The position numbers and the translations under genes were made by a program. A DNA stretch of 7,892 nt from the NCBI GenBank assembly GCA_021296015.1, contig JAGWBG010000170.1, forward strand, positions 1-7,892. Direction: 5' to 3'. This stretch comes from Dehalococcoidia bacterium (GTDB taxonomy: Bacteria > Chloroflexota > Dehalococcoidia > Lucifugimonadales > JAGWBF01). The notes below the pieces were generated by a model, which saw nothing but the letters and a program-made list of their open reading frames with translations, searched no databases and was not told the origin of the DNA. This document shows positions 1-5,326 of this stretch, one piece after another. How positions within the stretch are numbered: position 1 is the stretch's first letter; each line of letters opens with the position of its first letter.

Positions 1-1140
1 ATCTTTGGAGTAGCCTAATCCGCCTGAATATATCTCCGTGTTGTGCTGCCCCAATAAAGGGGCGGGACTCCGTACCCAGAAAGGGGTCTGTGTCATCCTG
101 AAGGGAGCTCCAGGGTAAGTGAGCCTCCCGGCCTGGGGATGGTCCGCTTCCACAAAAAACTCCCTCGCCTTTAGTTGGGGGTCATCCAGTAGCTCATCGG
201 GGCCGAGCAGTGGGGAGCAAGGTACTCTGACCTTCTGGCATATCTCGAAAATCTCCCTTTTGGTGTGCTCCATCATCCAGCCCAGGAAAATGGCCTCCAA
301 TTCGTCCAGGTTCTCCGTACGGGCATCGGAGGTTGCGAACCTGGGGTCCTCGGACAGGTCAGTACGGCCCATAGCCTGACAGAGACGCTGGAAGAACCTC
401 TGTTGCCCCACTCCGAAGGTGACGTAGCCATCCTGACAGGGATAGGCTCCCTGGGGGAACCCACTGGGGAAATCGCCCCTCCGGGACTTGACCCCGGTAT
501 ACTCATACAACAGCACCCGATAGTCCATGCTGCCCACCACGGCCTCCATCGCGGACACAACCACCTGCTGGCCTAGGGCCGCCAGGGTTGATATGGCTGC
601 GGTGGTCCCAGTCTGAAACCAGGATATGTCAGGGGCATATCGTAGTGGCTCTCTTTCGGGCAGACCATGAGTATACATCCGGCCACTCATGGCAAATACT
701 CCCATCTCCGTGGCCTTGTAGTCCCGATAGAGGCCGGTTTGTCCGAAAGGGGTGATGGAGGTCATTACGAGACGGGGATTGACTTGTTCAAGGTCCTCGT
801 AGCCCAGTCCCAGCGAAGGCAAATGGGCGGGGGCATAATTCTCCACCAGAATGTCCGCCCCCTTGACCAGTTCTTTCAGGATTTTCACCCCCTCGCGGGT
901 ATGAAGGTTCAGGGTGACGCCCTTTTTGTTCATGTTGAGATGAAGGAAAAGACCGCTTTTCTCAGGGTTGGGTATGTCTCCCGGGAATGGGCCCATACGG
1001 CGGGCCGAGTCTCCCTGCCCGTGAGGCTCCACTTTTATGACCTCCGCGCCGTAGTCGGCCAGAAGCTTGGCACAGTAGGGAGCGGAGATGTCCTGCCCGA
1101 GGTCGAGAACCTTGATGTTATCAAGCGCTCCGTTTATCAT
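1..1140 (-). CDS. CaiB/BaiF family (class III) CoA-transferase, 3' end cut by window edge
   Basis: Class III CoA-transferases move CoA from an acyl-CoA donor to a free carboxylic acid through an aspartyl-CoA thioester, in the cytoplasm. The N-terminus (NIKVLDLGQDISAPYCAKLL, then LLADYGAEVIKVEPHGQGD at about residues 26-44) is the typical CoA-binding start of the family. Also visible are LNMNKKGVTLNL (68-79), ADILVENYAP (95-104) and ITPFGQTG (129-136). Asp171, in RYAPDIS, sits where formyl-CoA transferase has its catalytic Asp169. A second conserved block, GAYPCQDGYVTFGVG, follows. The reading frame is open to position 1 on a codon boundary, giving 380 residues; the family usually has about 390-430, so only a short tail is missing. 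The start is ATG at 1140, behind a weak GAGAG. A GTG two codons upstream is possible, and an in-frame TGA lies just above it. It is last in a run with the two dehydrogenases, 95 bp behind the small one, which suggests it activates their substrate. Family is certain; substrate is not readable. Confidence 0.93.
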   Translation of the reverse strand, partial: MINGALDNIKVLDLGQDISAPYCAKLLADYGAEVIKVEPHGQGDSARRMGPFPGDIPNPEKSGLFLHLNMNKKGVTLNLHTREGVKILKELVKGADILVENYAPAHLPSLGLGYEDLEQVNPRLVMTSITPFGQTGLYRDYKATEMGVFAMSGRMYTHGLPEREPLRYAPDISWFQTGTTAAISTLAALGQQVVVSAMEAVVGSMDYRVLLYEYTGVKSRRGDFPSGFPQGAYPCQDGYVTFGVGQQRFFQRLCQAMGRTDLSEDPRFATSDARTENLDELEAIFLGWMMEHTKREIFEICQKVRVPCSPLLGPDELLDDPQLKAREFFVEADHPQAGRLTYPGAPFRMTQTPFWVRSPAPLLGQHNTEIYSGGLGYSKD

Positions 1141-1235
1141 AGTCACTCTCAGAAGGGTACTTCACCCCGGTCTCTCTCCGTCAGAGGTGAGCGCCTTAGA
1201 GCCTGTTTCCAAAGGTATCAACGTCAACCATCCGC

Positions 1236-2357
1236 TCAAGTGGGGAATCCCATATATCCACCCAGGTTATCCAGGTGGAAATCGCTATCTCCCAGATTTG
1301 CCTCCTGTATTTTTGACCTCATCATATACAGCTGCATGTCGTGCTCGACGGTAAAGGCGATGCCGGCGAAGATGCCATGCCCAACCGCCGTAGCCTGCCT
1401 GCTGGCGGAGCCTGCAAAGGCTTTTGCCATAGCTATGTCCTCGGAGCAAGGACGCCCCTCCACCAGCTTCCACGCAGCCTGATAGGTAACTAATCGTGCC
1501 CCGTCTACGGCGACCCGCAAGTCGGCGCACTGGTGCAGAACGGCCTGGAAGCTGCCTATGGGGCGTCCGAACTGGACCCGAACCTTGGAGTAATCTACGA
1601 CGAGGTCAAGAACTTTCTGGCAGCGGCCCACTATCTCACCGCACTGGACAACCGTGGCCCAGTCCACGGCTTTCCCCAGCGGCCCTCTGCCCTGGTCTAG
1701 TTGTCCCACCATGTTCGTTCGCGGAACACGGACATTCTGAAGTGCAACTTCATGCTGCTTGTATTTGGCAACGGAGTGCAGTAGTGTTATGTTAACTCCG
1801 GCGGTCTTGGAGTCTATCAGGAACAGGCTGTCGGCACCTGATGTCCTGGCCACACACAGAAGGTAATCGGCTACGTGGGCGTAAGGTACGAAGAGCTTTG
1901 TGCCATTGATGACGTAATCGCCACCATCAGCAGTTGCCATGACACTTATGTCCCCCCCGTCGAAACCTGCGTCGGCCTCAGCTAAGGCCAGAGTAACTAT
2001 CGTGTCACCTCTTGATATAAGAGGGAGCAGAGCGGCTTTCTGGTCTTCGTTGCCCCCGTATAGTATGGTCTGACCACATAGCACAGTGGATGTCAGAATG
2101 GGGCTAGGCAGTATTGCCCTGCCTATCTCCTCGAAGAGCGCAACCTGGTCAATTAAAGTGCCGTCGGAGCCACCGTACTGACCGGGGAATGCCTGCCCCA
2201 ACCATCCCAGGTCAGCCATTTTTCTCCACAGTTCCGGTGAGTAACCTCCATCACTATCTTCCAGCTCTCTCACCAGAGTGGTGGGACACTCAGCTTCCAG
2301 GAACTCCCGAGCCGCCCGGCTCAGCATCTCCTGCTGTTCACTAAGCCCTAAGTCCAT
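1236..2357 (-). CDS. Acyl-CoA dehydrogenase, small (beta-like) subunit
   Basis: A 373-residue acyl-CoA dehydrogenase fold protein: flavin-dependent alpha,beta-desaturation of acyl-CoA, cytoplasmic. The N-terminal helical domain begins MDLGLSEQQEMLSRAAREFL. The middle domain has ALAEADAGFDGGDI in place of the usual TEPxAGSD, so it is degenerate there. The C-terminal domain has the family signature RVQFGRPIGSFQA (about 260-271) and a GIAFTVEHDMQLYMMRSK block (about 333-348) typical of the shorter actinobacterial FadE proteins. At the position of the isovaleryl-type base it reads VDWATVV (about 231-237), with no Glu. I chose ATG 2357 because GAGGAG lies 6 nt before it. The ATG at 2411 would add 18 unlike residues and overlap the end of the upstream gene. 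It lies 31 bp after the large dehydrogenase, hence in the same transcript. Inference: a partner subunit in an alpha2beta2 enzyme of the type known from Mycobacterium FadE pairs. An active stand-alone enzyme using the EHD Glu is the alternative. Confidence 0.9.
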   Translation of the reverse strand: MDLGLSEQQEMLSRAAREFLEAECPTTLVRELEDSDGGYSPELWRKMADLGWLGQAFPGQYGGSDGTLIDQVALFEEIGRAILPSPILTSTVLCGQTILYGGNEDQKAALLPLISRGDTIVTLALAEADAGFDGGDISVMATADGGDYVINGTKLFVPYAHVADYLLCVARTSGADSLFLIDSKTAGVNITLLHSVAKYKQHEVALQNVRVPRTNMVGQLDQGRGPLGKAVDWATVVQCGEIVGRCQKVLDLVVDYSKVRVQFGRPIGSFQAVLHQCADLRVAVDGARLVTYQAAWKLVEGRPCSEDIAMAKAFAGSASRQATAVGHGIFAGIAFTVEHDMQLYMMRSKIQEANLGDSDFHLDNLGGYMGFPT

Positions 2358-2363
2358 ATTCCT

Positions 2364-2369
2364 CTCCTC
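2364..2369 (-). promoter_or_regulatory. Ribosome binding site of small acyl-CoA dehydrogenase
   Basis: The minus strand reads GAGGAG followed by 6 nt and then ATG at 2357. This near-ideal Shine-Dalgarno decides the start against the upstream in-frame ATG at 2411. It lies between the stop of the large subunit (2389) and the start of the small one, so the downstream subunit has its own strong initiation site. Confidence 0.8.
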
Positions 2370-2388
2370 AACACAGGCGACGTCAAAG

Positions 2389-3555
2389 CTACCTGGGCAA
2401 GCCCAGGCCACGCTGTGCGATGATGTTTCGGTGAATCTCGGTGGTGCCTGCGCCGTGAAGGTGCATACTCTCTCGATGTATGCCCTCTATGGCCCCCCTC
2501 ATGAGTGACCACTTGGGGTCGTGCATCAAGGTCCCGTAGAGTCCCAGAATCTCCATCGCCGTCTGGGTGAACTCCAGCCTCTGCACCGTTCCGTGTAGAA
2601 AAGCTACGGAAGCCTCGGCATTGGGCACTGCTCCGGTGCTCTGCATCCAGGCTACTTTCCAGCACAAGAGCCTCCAGATCTCCATACCTACCTTGATTTT
2701 GGCCAGCTTATGTCTTGCGATGGGATTCTCCGACAGGAGCTTACCGTTGTATTTAGTAGTCTTGCACAACTCAACGAAGTCATCGAATGTCCTCTGCACA
2801 CTCGCGTAACGCTCGAGGCCGGACCTCTCGAAGTCCAGAGTTGCCATGGCGTGATACCAACCACGGTTCTCCTCCCCAATCAACGCCGAGGACGGGATTC
2901 TCGCATCATCAAAGTAAGTCTGGGCGGCCATAGAGCCGTTTATGTACGGGAGCGGGCGAAAGCTGATACCCGGTGTCTTGACGTCGGCGATAAACAGACT
3001 TATGCCCCGGTGCTTGGGGGCATCGGGGTCCGTCCTGGCCAGCAGATAGATATATTGGGCACGGAAGGCCCAACTGGTAAACATCTTGCTGCCGTTCAGG
3101 ACATTCTCATCCCCGTCCCGAACGGCGCGGAACTCCAGCGACCCCAAATCGGACCCTGCGTTGGGCTCGCTAAAACCCTGACAATACTCGGCTTCCGCCC
3201 TGGCTATAGGTGGCAGGTACTTCTCCTTCTGCTCCGGCGTGCCGAAGTACATCACGGCGGGTCCGACGATGTTCAGGGCCGTGGTCCCGGTGCGAGGCAC
3301 TCGACCATACCCCATCGCCTCACTGAATATGGACTGCTCAATGGGGCCTTTGGGTCCTCCGCCATACTCCGTGGGCCAACCTATGGTCAGCCATCCATTG
3401 TCTGCCAGCTTTCGTTGAATGGAGCGCCCGAACCGGTAATCCTCCTCGCTCTCAACCCCGAAAACTGCCTGATGCTCAGGTGGGACCTCCTCTTCCAGGA
3501 AGGAACGTATATCACTCCTGAATTTCTTCTGCTCTTCAGTGAGTTCAAAATTCAT
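2389..3555 (-). CDS. Acyl-CoA dehydrogenase, large (alpha-like, catalytic) subunit
   Basis: A 388-residue acyl-CoA dehydrogenase. It starts MNFELTEEQKKFRSDIRSFL; the middle domain has GFSEPNAGSDLGSL (about 128-139) and NGSKMFTSWAFRAQY. The C-terminal domain begins after ENRGWYHAMATLDFERSGLER. Glu243, in DFERS, falls where isovaleryl-CoA dehydrogenase and the FadE26-type alpha subunits carry the catalytic base. The usual C-terminal Glu of YEGTxQIxR is replaced here: the segment reads GAGTTEIHRNIIAQR (about 368-382), with Ala369 at that place. The start at ATG 3555 fits the first residues of the family and has GGTGAGAGG directly before it. The frame is open up to 3789, but that stretch runs through the promoter and is not family-like. 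First gene of the operon, transcribed from the promoter at 3656-3684. Probably pairs with the small subunit encoded 31 bp downstream. The acyl substrate is unknown; in this type of pair it is often a bulky sterol- or bile-acid-like side chain, which here is only a possibility. Confidence 0.93.
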   Translation of the reverse strand: MNFELTEEQKKFRSDIRSFLEEEVPPEHQAVFGVESEEDYRFGRSIQRKLADNGWLTIGWPTEYGGGPKGPIEQSIFSEAMGYGRVPRTGTTALNIVGPAVMYFGTPEQKEKYLPPIARAEAEYCQGFSEPNAGSDLGSLEFRAVRDGDENVLNGSKMFTSWAFRAQYIYLLARTDPDAPKHRGISLFIADVKTPGISFRPLPYINGSMAAQTYFDDARIPSSALIGEENRGWYHAMATLDFERSGLERYASVQRTFDDFVELCKTTKYNGKLLSENPIARHKLAKIKVGMEIWRLLCWKVAWMQSTGAVPNAEASVAFLHGTVQRLEFTQTAMEILGLYGTLMHDPKWSLMRGAIEGIHRESMHLHGAGTTEIHRNIIAQRGLGLPR

Positions 3556-3655
3556 CCTCTCACCACTTTCTCTGCAATATAGAGTGCGGAAGACCCGTTT
3601 CTGGGCTGGGGTCAGGCGTTGAGCGGGTGCTCGTTCCTGTCCTTGAGCTAACCCG

Positions 3656-3684
3656 ATAATACGGAAGTGCTGAACGGCGGTCAA
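3656..3684 (-). promoter_or_regulatory. Sigma70-type promoter for the dehydrogenase/CoA-transferase operon
   Basis: On the minus strand a -35 box TTGACC (3684-3679) and a -10 box TATTAT (3661-3656) are separated by exactly 17 bp. Transcription would begin near 3649, leaving a leader of about 95 nt before the ATG at 3555. It faces away from the nucleotidyltransferase promoter; 23 bp lie between the two -35 boxes. This supports a start at 3555 rather than 3789. Seen by eye only. Confidence 0.65.
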
Positions 3685-3707
3685 TGTTTGTACTGCTTCA
3701 AGTCCCG

Positions 3708-3736
3708 TTGACGCAGCTTGCACAAGATGGTTATAT
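3708..3736 (+). promoter_or_regulatory. Sigma70-type promoter for the nucleotidyltransferase
   Basis: The plus strand carries TTGACG (3708-3713), a 17-bp spacer, and TTATAT (3731-3736) within an A/T-rich TTATATTTTA run. Transcription would begin near 3743, about 37 nt before the ATG at 3780. This rules out the in-frame ATG at 3684, which lies upstream of the promoter, and leaves only a very short leader for the ATG at 3759. Confidence 0.65.
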
Positions 3737-3766
3737 TTTAGGGGCGCTGAGAGACGGAATGTCAGC

Positions 3767-3772
3767 AAAGGA
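3767..3772 (+). promoter_or_regulatory. Ribosome binding site of the nucleotidyltransferase
   Basis: AAAGGA is followed by a 7-nt spacer and ATG at 3780. The protein then begins MYALILAGGRGERLRPL, the usual first residues of this family. Both facts favour 3780 over the in-frame ATG at 3759. Confidence 0.7.
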
Positions 3773-3779
3773 TGAGAAG

Positions 3780-4499
3780 ATGTATGCATTGATATTAGCA
3801 GGGGGCAGAGGTGAGCGGCTTCGTCCTTTGACGGACAATGCTCCTAAACCCATGGTCCCTATCTGCACAAAGCCCATCCTCTGGCACCAGGTGCAGTGGC
3901 TAAAGCGGGGCGGTATCACTGACATCATATTTCTTGCAGGCTACAAGTGGGAGGTTATCAGAGATTTCTTCGGCGACGGGAGCGACCACGGCTTCCATGC
4001 TCATTACAGCGTTGAGGAGACCCCCCTGGGCAGAGGCGGGGCTATCCGCAAAGGCATGGCATTGGTCCCCGAACATCAGTCCCATGTGGTTGCCACCAAT
4101 GGCGACATCATAACAGCCCAGGGCCTTGATGTTATAGTTGATACCTACAGGAGAAAGCGGGAGGCCAATACTGCACACCAGGCCACCGTCATGGTTGTGC
4201 CTTTCCTCAGTCCCTATGGGCTGGTGGACATAGACGACCAAGACAATGTTGAAGGATTCAGAGAAAAGGCCGAGCTTCCTTACTGGATTAACGGGGGGAT
4301 TTACGTCTTCTCACGGGAAATCGACCGACTGCTACCCGAACTGGGCCACCACGACGACTCCACTTTCCCCGACCTCGCCGCCCAAGGGAACCTGTCAGCC
4401 ATCCGCTCCAGAGCCTTCTGGCGAAGTGTGGACTCCTTCAAAGACCTCCGAGAAGCCGAGGACTACCTGAAAAAGTCCGGGATTCCAGAGCTTCAGTGA
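3780..4499 (+). CDS. Sugar-phosphate nucleotidyltransferase (NTP_transferase family, short form)
   Basis: A 239-residue protein that should join a nucleoside triphosphate to a sugar 1-phosphate, releasing pyrophosphate, to supply an activated sugar for cell-surface glycan or glycolipid synthesis in the cytoplasm. The nucleotide-binding signature LAGGRGERLRPL (6-17) is followed by PKPM with Lys23. TPLGRGGAIRKG (81-92) is the base/sugar-binding loop, and TNGDI (106-110) carries metal-binding Asp109. FREK (160-163) and NGGIYVF (171-177) form the sugar site, and Asp218 in WRSVDSFKD is the likely second metal ligand. The protein ends soon after the catalytic domain, with no left-handed beta-helix or cupin tail, unlike GlmU or long ManC. 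The form is closest to HddC-like, short GMP or RfbF-like enzymes; which nucleotide and sugar are used cannot be read. It has its own promoter and leads no operon: the next gene converges on it, 37 bp after its TGA, with no convincing terminator hairpin between them. Confidence 0.92.
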   Translation: MYALILAGGRGERLRPLTDNAPKPMVPICTKPILWHQVQWLKRGGITDIIFLAGYKWEVIRDFFGDGSDHGFHAHYSVEETPLGRGGAIRKGMALVPEHQSHVVATNGDIITAQGLDVIVDTYRRKREANTAHQATVMVVPFLSPYGLVDIDDQDNVEGFREKAELPYWINGGIYVFSREIDRLLPELGHHDDSTFPDLAAQGNLSAIRSRAFWRSVDSFKDLREAEDYLKKSGIPELQ

Positions 4500-4536
4500 T
4501 AGGGCACGCCCAGTCCTGAAATTCCGGCCCGTCCCG

Positions 4537-4725
4537 CTAGAATCCTTGCGGCAGGCTCTCCCCGGAAGCATAGGTTGCCCACGAGCCGTTCCGGTAAGCG
4601 ATTACCTTACCGGAGCCCAGCGCCTTCCAGTTGCCAGGAGTCCCGAAGCAACAGGTCCGGGCATCAATTCCCAGCACCGTCAAGTCGGGTGGTACGGTCC
4701 TGGGCAGTTCTCCGGCAACCGTATC
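4537..4725 (-). pseudogene. Detached C-terminal part of the S51 (cyanophycinase-like) gene, in the +1 frame
   Basis: From about 4725 to the TAG at 4537-4539 another minus-strand frame encodes 62 residues that continue the S51 protein. It begins DTVAGELPRTVPPDLTVLGI, goes on to a GNWKALGSGKVIAYRNGSW strand block and ends ESLPQGF. The pattern LPPGLTVLGID, then a W-x-LG-x-G-x-V strand, then a short YasGE-like end is the ordinary C-terminus of cyanophycinase-like proteins. Dropping one base of the GG at 4725-4726 joins it to the upstream frame, giving 222 residues, a normal length for short members. There is no ribosome site of its own in a sensible place; an ATG at 4761 lies inside the upstream coding part. 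After LGID the common Glu is replaced by Ala (codon 4660-4662). A sequencing or assembly error and a true frameshift are both possible. Confidence 0.7.
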
Positions 4726-5206
4726 CGTGGGGCAGAACGGCGACCCCCTGCGGGATGCCAAGACTTTCGACCCACCCTCCGGATGACGGACGCCTAATAG
4801 CGGAACCCATCACCATCGCACCGGCGCTCGAACCACCTACTACCGCCCCACGAGTGAGGGCCTCTTGCAGACGTTCAAGCAGTTTCGACCCTTTCAGGGT
4901 AGCCAGCAAGTGGTCTGGGCTACCTCCGGTGAAATAGATTAACGAGGCCTCAGAAGCAACTTTTATAAAGTCCTCGTCATTGGCTTGACTCCCGTCCAGG
5001 ACCATAAGCTCCGAGGCCCTTGCTCCAAGGCGAGAGAAGTGTCTGACCCCGTCGGATGCCGCCTTCTGGGGGCCAGTGACCGCAGCGGTGGGTATAATCA
5101 GAACTCTCACAGGCTCCGCGCCGGTGGCATCCATGATGGCAGTGTCCATCTCCTCGCAACCCGTACGGAATTCTTCCCCACCTGCGAGAACTATACCTCC
5201 TGGCAT
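4664..5206 (-). CDS. Peptidase S51 / cyanophycinase-like protein, prematurely ended by a frameshift
   Basis: The superfamily (cyanophycinase, peptidase E, type 1 glutamine amidotransferase-like) has serine peptidases acting on acidic peptides, plus many members of unknown substrate. This 180-residue frame starts MPGGIVLAGGEEF and shows RVLIIPTAA (34-42), LIYFTGGSPDHLL (89-101) with the usual GGDQ changed to GGSP, and the nucleophile elbow GGSSAGAMVMG (124-134) with Ser127 as likely nucleophile. GVAVLPH ends at His160, the expected triad His. After that the frame becomes an Arg-rich stretch (GYGCRRTAQDRTTRL) unlike the family, then stops at 4664; the true C-terminus lies in the next frame down to 4537. 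The start is firm: GAGGTG sits 5 nt before ATG 5206. The gene lies 120 bp behind the VWA gene on the same strand, perhaps with its own weak promoter. No cyanophycin synthetase is in view, so cyanophycin as substrate is not supported. Function doubtful if the frameshift is real. Confidence 0.8.
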   Translation of the reverse strand: MPGGIVLAGGEEFRTGCEEMDTAIMDATGAEPVRVLIIPTAAVTGPQKAASDGVRHFSRLGARASELMVLDGSQANDEDFIKVASEASLIYFTGGSPDHLLATLKGSKLLERLQEALTRGAVVGGSSAGAMVMGSAIRRPSSGGWVESLGIPQGVAVLPHGYGCRRTAQDRTTRLDGAGN

Positions 5207-5211
5207 GGCTT

Positions 5212-5217
5212 CACCTC
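5212..5217 (-). promoter_or_regulatory. Ribosome binding site of the S51 gene
   Basis: The minus strand has GAGGTG, then 5 nt, then ATG at 5206. The strong site shows that the gene's 5' end is intact even though its 3' part is out of frame. Confidence 0.7.
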
Positions 5218-5237
5218 AATCAACAGGTAGGCGCAAC

Positions 5238-5243
5238 ATTATG
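5238..5243 (-). promoter_or_regulatory. Weak candidate -10 box upstream of the S51 gene
   Basis: CATAAT on the minus strand matches the -10 consensus at five of six positions and would start transcription about 25 nt before ATG 5206. No good -35 box is found at 16-18 bp; that zone overlaps the inverted repeat at 5257-5271. A TTGACA at 5247-5242 overlaps this box but has no good -10 of its own at 17 bp. Read-through from the VWA gene is equally possible. Confidence 0.25.
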
Positions 5244-5256
5244 TCAATCTGAATTG

Positions 5257-5271
5257 TGCTATCGAATAGCA
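5257..5271. repeat. Short perfect inverted repeat in the VWA-S51 gap
   Basis: TGCTAT-CGA-ATAGCA: two perfect 6-bp arms around a 3-nt centre, in the 120-bp gap between the VWA stop (5327) and the S51 start (5206). No T-run follows on the minus strand, so an intrinsic terminator is unlikely. Its place, about 50-65 bp before the S51 start codon, would suit a small operator or an mRNA hairpin. The rest of the gap holds nothing else I can recognise. Confidence 0.4.
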
Positions 5272-5326
5272 TGAAAATGGCCGGTCACTTTACACGGGTT
5301 CCAGACCACAGGGCAATTCTCTGCGA

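Noticed and set aside
273..560. Minus-strand frame of 95 codons inside the CoA-transferase
   Set aside because: It is out of frame with the true gene, whose own frame is unbroken from 1140 to 1.
1141..1235. Internal promoter before the CoA-transferase (TTGATA at 17 bp from TAAGGC)
   Set aside because: The -10 match is poor, and the gene is more simply read from the operon promoter.
667..1482. Plus-strand open frame of 271 codons opposite the CoA-transferase and small dehydrogenase
   Set aside because: Spans two genes of the other strand and their gap; its residues resemble no family.
2710..3582. Plus-strand open frame of 290 codons opposite the large acyl-CoA dehydrogenase
   Set aside because: Antisense to a well-conserved gene, with no recognisable domain.
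3684..3779. Upstream starts 3684 and 3759 for the nucleotidyltransferase
   Set aside because: 3684 lies upstream of the TTGACG/TTATAT promoter; 3759 has a poorer ribosome site and adds seven residues before the normal family start.
3556..3789. Upstream extension of the large dehydrogenase to ATG 3789
   Set aside because: The 78 extra residues are not family-like and run through the promoter; MNFELTEEQ at 3555 is the normal start.
4500..4536. Possible bidirectional terminator between the converging genes
   Set aside because: GGGC-AC-GCCC has too short a loop to form a hairpin and there is no T-run; nothing else pairs well.
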